Part shown: positions 23,401 to 37,030 of the stretch, in pieces
How positions within the stretch are numbered: position 1 is the stretch's first letter
Layout of the letters: each line of letters opens with the position of its first letter
Assembly (NCBI GenBank): GCA_024180945.1
Contig: JAKSGN010000036.1
Location: forward strand, 186,001-250,000
Origin: Macrophomina tecta
Taxonomy: Eukaryota; Ascomycota; Dothideomycetes; Botryosphaeriales; Botryosphaeriaceae
Reading direction: 5' to 3'
Length of the DNA: 64,000 nucleotides
Translations under genes and position numbers: made by a program
Notes under the pieces: model-generated
Seen by the model: only the letters and a program-made list of their open reading frames with translations
What the model was told of the DNA's origin: nothing
The model's database searches: none

Positions 23401-26400
23401 GTCTAAGTACTCTTCTAGAATACGGCTAAATATCGTTATATTATTAATATAGACGCGATAAAATTCTTAAAAGTCTCTTAGAATCGTATCTAGCTAGCGC
23501 TAAATATATTAGACTAAGTTAATATATTCTATTAAGACTACGTTAAATAATTTCTAGCCTTAATATAAATTTATTATTAGCTTATAATAATTCTTCTTCT
23601 AAACTCTTTATTAGTAGAAAAATAATGTCGCGTCTATAACTATAATAAATTTCTTTTTCTTAATTATAGAGATAATATCGTCTTATTTTAGTAGAGAATA
23701 GAAATTCTTTTAGAATATTTTATTTAAGCTGCGAATATTAACTATTACTTATAGCTTCTCTATTTATTTACCGTCTTTAAAGATCTATCTTTATATTATA
23801 AAGACTAGAAACCTAAAAATAGTATAGCTATTTATCTAGTCGAGCTTTTCTTAGTCGTATAGCCTACTAAAGGTTTTATCGACTACCTCTTTATCTCTAA
23901 CGCTAAGTAGATAGATCTTAGTAGTAAGCTTTATATTTTTCTACTTTTTCTTTAAAGAAATAGGTATATATTCTTCTTTTAGAACGCGAATATAAGCTAA
24001 CTTCTTATTTTAAAGATCTAGATATTTCTTTATTATTTTATAGTATTTTCTTATTATCTCTTAATTACTATAGATAGTAATTCTATTCTTAAGGTAAGTT
24101 TCTATTTTTAGGAGAATTATATTAATATCTAATACTACTATACTGTAGTTATAGCTTCCGACGTCGTATAATCGTATTACTTATCTATTAGTTATAGTGC
24201 CGAGAGGCTTGTTTTTTAGTACTTATACCGGTTTTTAATTATTATTTTTTAGCTATACGGCTTTCGTTTTAGTATCGACGATATATATATATACCGATAA
24301 CTAGACTTAATTCTTACCTCTACGCTCTTTATACCGCGGGATAAATTCGAAATCCCGTTACTTAGAAAGGGCTTTCGTAAATTTTACTATTACTAGCGTT
24401 AAAGATAGTAGTAAAATTATTATATTTTTCGCCGCTCTTATCTTTATTTCTTTAATTATTTCTTTAAAGCGATTCTTAATTTCTATAGATACTTTTATAT
24501 TTTAGTAGTATATTAAGCATAAGTAGCTTCACGTAGGATTAATTATAATATTCTTAGAGCCGATTACGTCTATTTCTAAAAGAAGTATATTATAGTAGTC
24601 TAGAATAATATAAATTTCTTTAGTAAATATCGTATTTACCTACATTCTATTCTTCTATGCGCGGAAAGTAAAGCGTATTAGAATATACTAATTATATAGC
24701 GCCTAATTATCTTAAAATTCTTTAACTCTAACGCTTCGTTCTATAGTTAGGATTTAGTAATTCGCTCCCGAGTTTTTAAGAAACTATTTATTAATAATAA
24801 ATATTATATAGCCTATATTCGCTATAGATTCGACCTTCTTATCGCTATTACCGAGACGTACTTATACTATCGCGTATAACTAACTTCTATAGGCCTTTCT
24901 AGTATCTAGTTCTATTCTAGCTACTAATTATATAGTTTTCGTAATCTCCGCTAGGGCTTAATCTAGTCTTAGAGTAGTATTAGGCTTCTTAATATTAGTT
25001 AAATTAACTAAGTCTTTAGCGACGGGCCTTATCTTTTTCGGGTTAGAGTACTCTTTTTTAATATAAGTATATAACTTATTCCTTATTAGCTAAGTAAATT
25101 TATATATTAAGTATTAGTATTCGTCTTTCTTTATTATTTCTTATAGCTTAGATAGTAGTCTTAATGGTTTTTTATTATCTTTAGTAGGGTCTAATTCTGG
25201 TATTATAAAGTTAGTAAATAAAATTACTAAAAACGGGATAATCCTAAGAAATCTAATATATATTAATAAGTTAAATTTCTTTATATCTCTTTCGGGTTCT
25301 TCTTTAATAGATAACTCTTTTATAATTTTAGCTTTAAAGTCTATTTTCGGTTCTATCTTATACGCGTAGGCCTTTTTTTTAGAATTTATACTATAATTCT
25401 TCTTATTCTTCTTAGCTCTTTAGTCTTAATCTTTAGTATAATTACGGTTCTTATTTTTATCTTAGTCTTATTTTCTATCGCGATTATAATAGCGATTTTA
25501 CTTTCTTTCTTAATCGCGATCTTAGTTTTAGTTTCGGTCGCGGTCTCGATTATAATTACGATCGCAGTTAGTATTTCGATATTAGTCTCTATATCGGTTT
25601 CTATTTCAGTTATAATTACGATTATAGTCTTAATCTCGCCTATTATTATTATTATAACACGCTCTATTTCTTAAATTATTTTAATTATATTTATAGTTTT
25701 ATCTTTTCTTTTCGTAGATTAGATCTCTCTAAAAAGTTATCTTTTTCTCGGCCTTATAGATATAGGTATCTATAGTAGTTAATTCTATTAGTAATTTAAG
25801 GTCGCGGCAAAGTTCTATATTAATCCTCTTATACGCTTAGAGAAGCTAATTTTTAATTAGAGTAATTCTAGCATCTTAAGCTAACTAAATATAATCTATA
25901 ATAAATCTTTTAATCGCGCGCTCTTCTCTTATTTCTTATAGTTTATAGTACTTTCTCTAGAGCTCTCTTTATACTTTTAAAGAGCACTTTTTAAAGCGTT
26001 TAATTAGTTTCTCTTTTTAATAGTTAATTCTTCTTCTATTTTTTAGATAATTATATTCTATTTTAAATAGCTAAGCTATATACTATACTTAAGTAGTTTC
26101 TTTTAGATATTACTAAAGGCTTCGCCTAACTAAGAATTCTATTTTAGAGTATAGCTAGTATTTAATTATTTTAATAAACTAATAGATATTTTTATAATAG
26201 AGTTTACTGTTCTTCTTAACTAAATCTTCGTCGTCCTTATCTATAGTTTTAAGATTCGGGTTAAAGTAACTAACTTTATCTAGTTTAAACTTATCTTTAT
26301 TATACTTTAGTAGGCCTTTATCTTTAAAGTCTACTTTTAGATTATTATATAGAATTCGCCGATATTTCTCTTTTATCCATAGTTTTTAGTTTTCTAAATC

Positions 26401-28208
26401 TAACGAGGTAGAGTTTCTTCTTAAGCGACGGAATAGTCTTTAATTTATATATTAGTTTTTTTCGAGAAAGCGATTATAGTTACTATTTTTTATTTCGAAG
26501 AATAAGCTAGAGAAATTATTATTCTCTAGTTATTATTAGCTAATAGTAGTCGGGCGATATTATATTATTAGCCTAGTATTAACGCTAGCTAAGAAATAGT
26601 TATTTTATAATAACTATTTAATAAGCCTAGTACGTACTTTATAATTTCTTCTTTTTACTAATATAATCTCTTTCTTAATAATCTATTTTACTATCTTAGT
26701 AATCCTCTCTATTAGTATTATATTTAAAGATTAACCTTACTACGCGGCTTAGAAGTTTTTCGGTTAGGACTATAGAAAAGGGGCTTTATATTTATAATAA
26801 TTATTATATTAGAGTCTTTTTTCTATATCTTTATCTTATAAAGTAGGTCTATATATCGCTTCTTTAGTCTCGTATTAGTATCTCTAATTTAATAAAAGTA
26901 GTTCTACTTTATACTTAGTATATAAGCGCTAACTCTTAGTACGTTAGAAATTTCTTAGAGAAAATCGCTTCTTTTCTTCTCTAGGGCGTAATTCTTTAGA
27001 AAAGAGATTACTTATACTAAGCTTTAGTGCTAGTTCTTCTAGAAATTCTTCCAGCGTTTAGAATTAGATAGGTATAAGTACTAATAGTTTTAACTTTACT
27101 TTTTAGTACTACTAAAATCTTCTTAAAGTTAGCGCACTTAATTCTCTTAATTAGGGGCGCTAAGATAACTAGTCTTAGTTCTCTAGTTCTTAACTTACCC
27201 GGCTAGTATATTATTCCGATGTCTAGGAAGTTGTAAACAGCGATAACTTAATAACTTTCTATAGCTATACTCTCTTTTAGAGAATCTAAGTGGTAGAGTA
27301 AAATTTCTATAGCGCTCGTATTATTTTTACGAATACTTCTAGTATCTTTATTCTTATTATAACTAGACTAGAAAATTCTAGTTTCGCTAGTATTATTTAG
27401 GCTTCTAAAACTAATTTACTTTTATACTATTATTTATATTTCTAACGTTTTATTTTATAATTTTTATAAAGATTCTTATTTTAGATAGAATTAAGTTAGT
27501 TAAGCTTCTTAAGAAACTATTTTACTATTATAGTAATTAGTTTCTTTCTATTAATCTTAATATTCTAGTTAAGTGAGTACTAGTTAGCCGATTAGACTTC
27601 TAAGAGTTTAAGAGAGTTACGAGTATTACGTTAAAAAGAATAGAAGAAAATATTATTCAGCTTCGTATAGTATATAATAATCATTTATACTAACGATATA
27701 GCTATTTTAAGAATCGTAACGAGTTTTTTTTTATTAGATAGTCTTTTCTTCTAGAAACTAACTAGCTAGAATACTATTCGAACTATCGCGTCTAGTAACC
27801 GTAGTAGACGCTCTAGAATACTTATATCGCGGTTATTATACTAGTTTTAGATTTTATCGGTTAGGTTTATAGTAGGTAATTAAGTAGCTATAAATATTTT
27901 TACGCGTTATTAGCGCCTCTTATATCGTATATTACTTTTTTTCTTAGCTAGTGCAGTTCTTCGCTAGCGATAGAGAAGCGAAGATCGTAAAAACTATAAA
28001 GATAAATAGAACGTCTTATATACTAAGTCTTAAATCGTTAATAGGGTTTTAGAAAGGAGGAATAGCTTCTCGTATAATAATTTAAAGTACGGAGGGTTTA
28101 ATATAGCGCTACTTTTATAAGTAGCGTTTTAGATTTTACTTTTAGTAGAAGATATTCTTTCTAGCGAATTAAAGGGCTTAGTTAATCTTTTTACTTTTAG
28201 CTACTAGT

Positions 28209-28410
28209 TACTAGAATCCGCTTTCTAAATAGATTAAGGCCTTATAGGACTTTAGAAATAAGATATATAAAAGTAGTTAATTATTATAACTAAAACGCCT
28301 TTCGGCGGCGGCTATCTATCTACGCTATACTATCTTTTTTTTCTAGGCGGCTTAAGGCCGCTATTATTCTAGAAAAGAATCTTTTTCTTACTAACTACCG
28401 TATTTTAATA
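28209..28410 (-). repeat. 5' LTR of element B
   Basis: 202 bp, upstream LTR in the element's orientation. It retains slightly more original bases (CTAGAATCCG) than the other copy. Confidence 0.88.
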
Positions 28411-28415
28411 GCTAA

Positions 28416-30250
28416 ACGAGCGCTAAAAAAGAGGCTAACTAAATAGTATAAGCCCTAAAAATAGCCTATAGAAGTAAAGTAGGCGTTTAGTAGACTAAAA
28501 GTATACTTTATATAGCTTCTATACTACGGTACTATAATCTAAATCTTCTAGTTATACTAATTACTAATATATTAGACTATATCTATAGCGGTATTCTTCT
28601 CTAACTACTAGATAGAGAGAATAACTAGCGCTATTAGTATTCTATTACGTATTTTAGCTATAAGTTCGCTAGTGCTAAAATATAGTATAATACCTATAAT
28701 AAGAAACTCTACACGATTATATAGTATTTTAAGTATTAGAAGCCTTATCTAGTATACGTATAGACGCCGGTACGGGTATTATCTAATTATAATAACCTAT
28801 ATTATTTTATAATAACTAAGAGCCTTATAGCTTAATAGACTTAGTACGCTAAAGTCTTAGCTAAATTCAATTTTAATATTAAATATAAGTTAAATAAGTC
28901 TAATCTAGTAAACGCTCTTTCAAGGCGTCTAGACTACGCCCTTAACTTTAAAAAGAGTAATAAGCGTATCTATCTTAATACTATATTATCTATACTATAA
29001 TATAAACTCTAGATTTAGGGGTTAGAAGAATTTCTACGTACTACTAAAAACCCTAGCTAAGAGTATAAGAAAAACCTACGTATAAACGACGATAGTAATT
29101 ACTAAACCGCCTTAGTCTATTCCGTTACTTATAAGGAGTATGACGAGTTCGCTTATAAGGGCTTAGTATCTTTAGTATATACTTATTACGAGGGAGCTAG
29201 TACGAGCTTAGTATAAAGCTTTATATCTTAGTCTATAGTAATAGTAGCCGCTATAACTAAAATAGTATTTAAAGCTACTTCTAAATTATTAGTTAATTTT
29301 ATTTATACTAAGTAACGAAGGGACGCCTTCTATATAAATATATAAGAATAGCTTACGAAAAGAGTACTTTTAGCGTATAATTAGTATATAATTAACGAGT
29401 AAGAACTTCTACGCTATAAAAAGTAGATATATATACTAAAGTATACTTTACTATATAAGGAAATTCTACTTAGAAATTATAATAATTTAAGTAGTAGCTA
29501 TTACGGTATTTATTATATCTAGAAGATACTTTCTAGAAAGTACTATTAGAAAGGTATTACCGCGAATATTAGAAAATATATATAAAGCTATAATACCTAT
29601 TAACGTAATAAGGCTCGCCGATATAAGCCGTATAGATTATTATAGCTATTATTAGTAGTTACTTAACCCTATAGATACTACTTCTTTAATTTTATTATAG
29701 ACTTGCTAGAATCCATAGAGCGAGATAATTAAGTATATAACGTAGTTCTCGTACTCGTTAATCGTTTTACTAAATATATATATTACCTACTAGTTAGAAA
29801 GACGATTAATAGAATAACGCTCGCGGATTTTATTATAAACGACGTCTTTATATAATTTAGGCCGTCTAATAGCCTAGTCTTAAATAGAGGCTTAACGTTT
29901 ATAAGTTAGTTCTAGAGCGAATTATACTATAATTTTAGAATTAAGTATAGACTAAGTACCTTCTTTTACCCGTAGATAGACGGCTAAACGGAAAAGTAAA
30001 ATTAGAAGTTAGAGGTATATCTACGCTATTATATCTTCTAAAACTAGTTAGACTAGATAAAGCTTCTTTAGTAGGCTTTATACGCCTATAACTAGAAAAC
30101 CTACTCTTCTATAGGCTTCGCACTAGTTTAACTAGATATGGGGGTAGAATCTAACTCCTAAGACGGGGTTTAGAATAACCTTAATAGAAATCCCCTAACT
30201 AAATTAGCCGAAGTAGCTAAAAAGCACGCGGAAAATATATAAAAAGTATA
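28416..30250 (+). pseudogene. RNase H and integrase of element X, RIP-inactivated
   Basis: After the TSD of B the X pol frame resumes with RNase H traces. A zinc-binding and catalytic-core integrase region follows at about 29.4-30.2 kb. The reverse complement of the C copy (11.0-13.4 kb) is colinear with this block, confirming one ancestral pol. Confidence 0.75.
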
Positions 30251-32221
30251 GAAATTAGCGGCGAAATTTCTTAAACACTCCTAGAAACTCTAAACGAAAT
30301 ATTATAACTAAAACTAAATTAAAATATATTTTAATATTAAATAACTAGTTCTTCTCTTAGTAAGAAATATTAAAACTAAATAGCCTTATAAGAAACTCGA
30401 TAACCGTTACCTAGGGCTATTCTAAATTCTAGAGAAGATTAGCTTCTAGGCCTACTACTTAGACCTACTATAATCTATATCCCGGCTATATACTATTTTT
30501 AACGTTATATTACTAGAAGCTTATATAATAAGACTAGAATTCTAACCGCTACTAGTTAAAGAAATTGATGATAGTAGATACTAGAAAGTTAAAGCTATAG
30601 TAGCCTATAAAAAAGAGCTACTAAGGTAATACCTACTTAAATAGCTCGGCTAGCCCTATAAATATAACGAGTAAAAGTAAAAAGAGAAGCTAGATAATTA
30701 TAAAAAGCTTCTATAAAATTATCTTAAAGAAAACTCTATTTCCTAAAATGCCTAGCTAAAACGTAAGCGAAACGTAGGTAAAATATAGACTATAAGTAAG
30801 CTATAACGAGGGTGCCCCCTAGGATTAAAGAATAAAAAGAAATATTAGAAAAAATATTTAATTTATAAAAAAGAGCCCTAAAGAAGTATCTACTTTATAT
30901 TTAAGCTATACTAAAACTATCTCTTATTTATATTAGATATTCTTATAAAGTACTTATTCTTAAACTTCTTATCTACTACTTCGTTAGTTAGCTTTATTAA
31001 GCTAATTTTATTTAGTCTAGCCTAATAACGCTGCTAATTCTCTAAGCGCGATATATTACGCGTATACTACTAGTTACTACGGCTATTAGTAGCTATAATC
31101 TTCTTCATCTTTTTTTTTTATATATCGATACCGCCTCTTCTAACGTACCGGTATATTTATATAGCGTAAGTATGTTCTTCTCTATAAACTCTAGTACCTT
31201 TTTATCGAGAGCACTATCGAAGCTATTATAATAAAATAATAGTAAATTAGTAGCACGGCGGAATTAAGAAGAAACCTAAAAATAAATTTTATTATTAGTA
31301 ACGAGTATAAGCAGTATAAAAGTATATAAAAAGTATAAAAAAAATAGAAAAAAAGTATACTTACTAAAGTATATTTATAACTACTCTTCGCATATCGATT
31401 ATACTTAATATAGAGTAAATTCTTAAAGTAGATCTAGCGAAGCCCCCTAAGAAGCTTCGTAGACGTAAAATTAATCTATACTTTACTCTCGTAGTAGCGT
31501 ATCGTGCCCTAGTAGTATACGTAATATATATAGTATACTACTACTAAACTAGGCTATGGCTAAAGATAAGAGAGAAGCTTTACTATATTATCTATAATAG
31601 ATATCTACGGAAGCTTATCGTAGAAGTAACCTAAGTAAACGAAGCTAGAAGGGGTCTATATAGTAATAGTTATTTAGAAGAAAGAAGTAATAAAAAGAGT
31701 TAATATTAGTTAAAAATATTTTAGTTAAAGAAGGAAAGCTAAATCTAAACTATAAAAATCTAGGGGGATATAGGGGGTTATTATATCTATTAAAGCTATT
31801 AAAAAAACGACCTCGTGCCCTATAAGTATTATTAGTACGCGTAAGTTACTAATTAGTATATTTACTAGTATTATTATATAAGGCTAACTTCTATTATCTT
31901 TAATAGTAATAATATCTAATAATAAAGAAAAAACTATACTAACGTACTATTATCTACGTCTTTTATACGTATAATAACTACTTAGCGATATATTTTCTTA
32001 TTTTTCTATTAATTTATTATTCTTTATTTATTATTTATAGTAATGGCTACGTAATAAGGCTAACTTACCTTACTACGCAACGTCTATAGCTAATATATAA
32101 TACTACGTTCTATATAGGAATTAGGTGCACTCTTTTTCCTTACTAAAGGTTTTTTAATAAGGTACTAATATAATACCTTCTAATAAAAATTAGGGCAATT
32201 CCTACTAGAGGAGGGGGGTAG

Positions 32222-32414
32222 TATTAGAATAATAGACCCTAGTATACCCTTAGAATACTTATACTATACGTTCTACGTACTTATTACGTGCTACGCACGG
32301 GCTCCTAGTATATAATACCACTAAGGGGTGAATTCTATACTACTAAGAATTCGTATTTAAGAATATACAACTCTTTTAAAGACTTTCTACTTATAACTAG
32401 CCTATTTACTTATA
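32222..32414 (+). repeat. 3' LTR of element X
   Basis: 193 bp; its right edge abuts the TSD AACGC (32415-32419) and then the interrupted RT of element C. Confidence 0.9.
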
Positions 32415-34909
32415 AACGCATCTTAAATATTATTTTCTACTTATTACCTTTCTTTATACGAATTTAGTAATAAGTATCGCGTAGGTCTAGTTTAGTAAAG
32501 ATCTTTACGGTATTTAAACGGTCTAGCAGCTCGTCTACTAGTAGTATAAAATAGCTATTTTTAATTATAACCTTATTTAGACCCCTATAATTTACGTATA
32601 ACCGTATAGTACTATCTATCTTAGGGGTAAAGAGAATAGGTGCGCCCGTAGGCGACTTACTATACCTAATTTATTCCCGTTCTAAGGCCTTATTAATATA
32701 TTCCCTAAGAATTTATAGTTCGGATTAGAAGATTCTATATAAGGGTATTAACGATAGCTTAGAACCTATAACGAGATTAATAATATAATTAAACTTAGTA
32801 TATTATAGTAGCTTAGTAGCTTATTTATCTAAAAAAATATCTAAGTACTCTCTATAAGTATCTAAAATCTCGTCGCAGACCTTCTTAGCTATTTTAACTA
32901 GTAGTATATCTACTAAACTAGCGAGTTTCTTATACGGTTCGTATACTTTTTAGATACGGGAGTATAGTCTTTATAGATAGAAGAAAGTTTAGTTAGATAA
33001 AAGCTCTTTTAGATTTTAGTTACTCTCGTTCTACTTTTCGCGTGTATTTAGTATACTTTCTACCTATAAGAGGGCTATAAAAGAGTTAAAGTTATTTCTT
33101 TAACTTTTTAAATTACTTATAGGCGAGAGTTAGTAGTTAAATAACTAGAGAAAGTAAATAGACTTTTCTAGTTCTAAGTCTTAGAATAATTTAGTAGTGC
33201 TTACTAGATATATATACTCTAGCGAGTTTATACTTTAGTAAAACATTTCTCTTCTAAAATTAATAACCGGCCTGGTAGCCCTAAGCTAGAATATATTAAG
33301 TATAGTATCGTAGCCCGTAAATAAGCTATTCTAGTAAAGTTAGAGTTTAGTAGTACGTATAGCGCCTTCTAAGTCGCACGTAGTAACCCCTATATAATAA
33401 GAGTTATATAACGTAATAGTAATATTATTAAAAAGGCGGGTAGATGGCTTAGCACTAGCTTATATATTTTATAAGATAAGTTACTCTACGTATTTAAGAG
33501 ATACGAGGTTTAGGTTATAACTATAATCTATTAATACTTAAATTTTAGTAGGACCGAATAGGGTTTCTATTAAAGCGATAATTTTTATATATTTTAAACT
33601 ACCTCCCGTTTAAGGCCCTAATCGTAAGAAGAAAAGAAAAGTGATTAAAACTTCTCTTTTTCTAAGTCTTACTTATCTTTATAGTTCGCCTAGTTAGTAT
33701 AGCCTTTAGCCTACTTTTCGCCTACGTTTAGGGTACTAGACCTATATAAATCGCCTACGTTTTTTAGAAGAGCTAAAGCTTTAGATCTTTAGTTCTCTTT
33801 AGCCTTCTTACTATTTCTAAAACTCTTATAGGGACCGTTACGTCCTAGACTAGAAGTAGTAAAAGAGCGCTTAGTTTTCTATAACTACTATTCGTTCTCG
33901 TTCTTTTTATAGGGCCTCGTTACCTCTAGCATTTACTTAACGCATTAGATTTTAGCTACTAAATTCTCTTCTACCTATACTCTAGTAAGAAAGGACTGGC
34001 GTATAAGCTCTATATATATAAATAATAAAAGCCGGGAGTAAATCTAGTTAATATAATAATCTATATTCTAAATCTAATATGTAAATTTATCTTTATACGT
34101 CTTTATTTAGGCGTAGAATTTTATAAACTTCTAGCCCTTCTTTATTATTGTAGTATAATAACTAATAGCATTATTAAGACGGTAGATAATAAGATTATAA
34201 ATATAATTCTATACTAACGTCTTAAATTTTTACTAGAGTAGTACTAGTTTCTTTTAGTTTATTAGACGTCTTTAGATATGCTAGAAGAGGGTTTTATATT
34301 TAGATAGTTCTTTAGTAGCCTAGAGAATTCTTCTAAGATAGTTCTTATCTGCCTAGTAAATACCGAAATATATCTCTACCGTATTCGTCTATAAGTCGTA
34401 TAAGCCCTAAGTAAGGCCTTTAAGTTTTAGAGGTAAGTTTCTTATAAGAAGGTTAAGTCGCTTTTTACTATCGTCTACTCTACTTTCCGTATACGTTTCG
34501 CCTACGTTCAGTGTAGAAACGGTAGATAGTTCGCCGTTAAGAGCCGCTTATAGCTATTATAGAACCTTAATACGATTAAGGTATTCTAGAAGCTTAGCTT
34601 CTAGTATATCTTTTATAGGTACGCTATATAAGCATTATAGTTTATTAATAGCTATAGGCGTCTCTAGTTTAGCCGCGTCGCCTATTAGGTATTTAATGCC
34701 CTAGGTACTTTTATTAACGATTAGCGTTTAATAGCCTTTAAGGGTTAATAAGCCTATTTCTATTCGTTTACTTTAAGTATTTAAATAACTTTATTAGCCC
34801 CTTATTTCTATTATTATAAAATTATTCTTTTCGTCGAAATTATTAGAATCGTTATATATAGCCCTTTAAGGCTGGCTACTTTTTCGAAAAGAATTAAGAA
34901 GGATTTAAT

Positions 34910-35102
34910 TATAAGTAAATAGGCTAGTTATAAGTAGAAAGTCTTTAGAAGAGTCGTATATTCTTAGATACGAATTCTTAGTAGTATAGGATTTACTCCT
35001 TAGTGGCGTTATATACTAGGGGCCCGTACGTAGCACATAATAAGCACGTAGAACGCACGGTATAAGTATTCTAAGGGTATACTAGGGCCTATTATCCTAA
35101 TA
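34910..35102 (-). repeat. 5' LTR of element C
   Basis: 193 bp, right end of C, followed by TSD GTAAG at 35103-35107. Confidence 0.9.
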
Positions 35103-35107
35103 GTAAG

Positions 35108-35674
35108 TAATATATCTAATTTAGTAATTATATAGCTATTTCTTAATCTAATTAGCTTAATAAATACTAGCTTTACTTTATAAATAGTATATTCTATAGT
35201 TATAGGTTTTTAGTATTTATTTCTCTAGTACTTTAATATAAAATTTTAGTAGTATAGCCTTATTTAGAAGAGTCTAAATTTTATTTTATAAGTTTTATTT
35301 ATTATCTTTAGCTTTTATAATAGTATTTCTTTATATATTAATACTAAATATAAATATTTACTTAAAAGATCTAAGACTAATTCTTTATATTCTAATTTTC
35401 TTTAATAAGCTTTTCTAGATAGACAGTCGCGTTAGTAAAGCGGAGGTACTAGATAGCGCTATTATAGTTACGATTAACGCGTTAATAAAGATTTTTTATT
35501 AGGTTAAAGCCGTACCCTAAGAGCTAGTAATAGCGTATTATAGGCTACTATCTATTACCTCTATACTTAGTTACCCATTAGAGACGCTACTCTAATAAAT
35601 ATTACTAGTTACGGCAAGAAGAACGCGTATAGTAGAATTTCGCGCCAGTAAGGTAGCGCAACTCGCTTATATAG
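35108..35674. repeat. RIP-mutated DNA between elements C and E
   Basis: AT-rich, CA/TG-poor sequence. Around 35600-35679 a plus-strand frame reads TARRTRIVEFRASKVAQLAY without stops, which may be the edge of another coding element cut by E. No firm identity. Confidence 0.45.
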
Positions 35675-35679
35675 TACGC

Positions 35680-36132
35680 TATAACGAGCGGGCCTCTACC
35701 TCTAAGAATCTAAACACCGAAGAGAAAGAAAACCTATTAAGGGGGTTTTTCTTAAGTAGGTATAAGAAGAGGGTAAGAGTAAGTCGAATACGTAATAAGA
35801 CTAAGTACTACGTACGAAGGCCGTATTACTAATAATATACGAATTATTATTAAAGTTAACTATAAAGGTTAAAGCTATCTAAGAAGTATAGTTTATATAT
35901 AAGTAAAAAAGTATATATAATCTAGTATTTATAAAGTTTATTTCTATAGGTAATTTAAACTATCTAAACTAGTATTCGAGAGTTTATTCTACCAAGCCCT
36001 TATAAACTAATAAACTAGTAGGGTATTACGTAACCCCCATCTTTTTCTAGTAGACCTTTACGGCGCTCGTCTACGCCCCGCTTATTTCTTTTCCCTATCT
36101 ATCCTAGGTTCTATAAAGGCTACGCCGTAATA
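35680..36132 (-). repeat. 3' LTR of element E, RIP-mutated
   Basis: 453 bp. Compared with 43071-43523 it shows many G-to-A and C-to-T changes and very few other differences. Confidence 0.9.
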
Positions 36133-36233
36133 CTATCCCCCCTTTTAAGGATCTTCGGCCCGAAGATTCTTCCGTACTACCGTATTTCTATTAGTCTTAG
36201 AGTTTTGTTCGTTCTTCTTCTGTAAGTACCAAC

Positions 36234-37030
36234 ATGGCTAGGGTTAAGCGTAGTCGTAATAAAACGGCGTATCGCGAAGGCTTAGCGTCCTTCGCCCGTT
36301 ACTTTACGCTAGTTATTCGTTTCTATTTTAAGTATCTTCTAAATAGCCGTGTTTATAGAGTTAGGCCTCGCTCGTCTCGTTATAGCGAGTGTATTTCTCG
36401 TGGGCTTAGTATATATAATACTTAGCGAGTAACTATAGAAGCTAGTAAGTTTTTTCTTTCTTCGCTTTTTCTTATTAACTTTTCCTAGTAAACCGATTAC
36501 GTCGTTAATAAGAGCGGATTCGTGCCGAGAAAAAGTCGGCTTATAATAAGCTATAGACTTCTTTAAAAGAGTTAGAAGAACTATAACGTTACGCTAAGTA
36601 GCGTACTTAGCTAGCTTTAACTAAACTAGATCGCTTACGAAAGCAGCGTAAGTTACTTAAAGAGAGGGGTTTAGCGGTACTTAAGCGAGAATATAGTACT
36701 ATTAGTATTAACAAGCTAGAAGAGAAGAATTAGAAAGCGTTAGAGGCTACCTTAGCTACTAGAAAGCTATCTAACCCTAAGAATTCTAAGGGTCCGTCCG
36801 CGTTAAAACGGCTATATTACGAGTTAATAGGGCTTACTACGCCGTAGAAGGCTAAGTCTACTAATTCTACCGGCGAGCCTATGGCTAGCGTGCGGTCTCC
36901 GCGTTTTTTAGAGCCCGTAAATTCTCGTCTAGCTCTTAACCCTACCGTTCTTAAGGGTTTTTTATCGTTCTTATTCGGGGACGACCTCGTATTTGTAGGA
37001 GGTCTGGGTTCTAGCGATAGAATTCTATAA
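36234..37030 (+). pseudogene. Antisense ORF of element E
   Basis: This ORF lies on the strand opposite to gag-pol, just inside the left LTR. An ATG at 36234 opens 63 uninterrupted codons (MARVKRSRNKTAYREGLASF...) rich in Arg, Tyr and Ser. Further downstream, traces of a Lys/Glu-rich coiled-coil-like stretch and a terminal acidic segment (DDLVFVGGLGSSDRI at about 36980-37024) can be read in shifted frames with RIP stops. The upstream pyrimidine-rich stretch (GTTCGTTCTTCTTCTG) would suit a promoter. I recall similar hypothetical proteins in ascomycete repeats, but no function is known to me. Confidence 0.55.

Larger units (their letters stand above)
16565..28410 (-). mobile_element. Large gypsy LTR element B (11.8 kb) nested in X
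   Basis: Two 202-bp LTRs (16565-16766 and 28209-28410) are flanked by TSD GCTAA at 16560-16564 and 28411-28415. The ends read TATTAGAAT...TAATA, which fits a RIP-changed TGTTAGAAT...ATTCTAACA inverted terminus. Reverse-strand coding traces: a basic, Arg-rich gag about 25.3-27.2 kb, reverse transcriptase about 23.0-24.2 kb (a YINNITIFSR trace, consistent with an original YxDDI box), integrase with a histidine/cysteine-type zinc region about 21.6 kb and a GPFKVKRIIKN-like C-terminal block about 20.75 kb, and a chromodomain-like KYFV...K trace about 20.6 kb. About 3.6 kb of further sense-strand sequence lies between this and the 3' LTR. At 11.8 kb it is longer than the 5-8 kb usual for fungal gypsy elements. 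Confidence 0.85.
13417..32414 (+). mobile_element. Gypsy LTR retrotransposon X nested in C (plus orientation)
   Basis: This element is bounded by 193-bp direct repeats at 13417-13609 and 32222-32414, with TSD AACGC at 13412-13416 and 32415-32419. It inserted in the pol gene of C in the opposite orientation. With nested element B and its TSD removed, X is about 7.15 kb. Plus-strand coding traces: gag about 13.65-14.9 kb ending near a zinc-knuckle-like region, protease/reverse transcriptase about 15.0-16.56 kb (including traces of PIGAPILFIPKVDGTIR and a [13 protein letters not shown] block), then, beyond B, RNase H about 28.4-28.96 kb and integrase about 29.4-30.25 kb. All are RIP-inactivated. 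Confidence 0.9.
8174..35102 (-). mobile_element. Gypsy LTR retrotransposon C (outermost, minus orientation)
   Basis: This element is bounded by 193-bp LTRs at 8174-8366 and 34910-35102, with a perfect 5-bp TSD GTAAG at 8169-8173 and 35103-35107. With nested insertions X (plus its TSD) and D (plus its TSD) removed, its native length is about 7.18 kb. Reverse-strand coding traces run from the right: gag about 33.6-34.9 kb, reverse transcriptase about 32.4-33.0 kb up to the X insertion, then RNase H about 12.4-13.4 kb and integrase about 11.0-12.0 kb on the left of X. All frames are riddled with TAA/TAG at positions expected for Gln or Trp codons, which fits RIP. It belongs to the same family as X (identical LTR length, near-identical LTR sequence). 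Confidence 0.9.
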
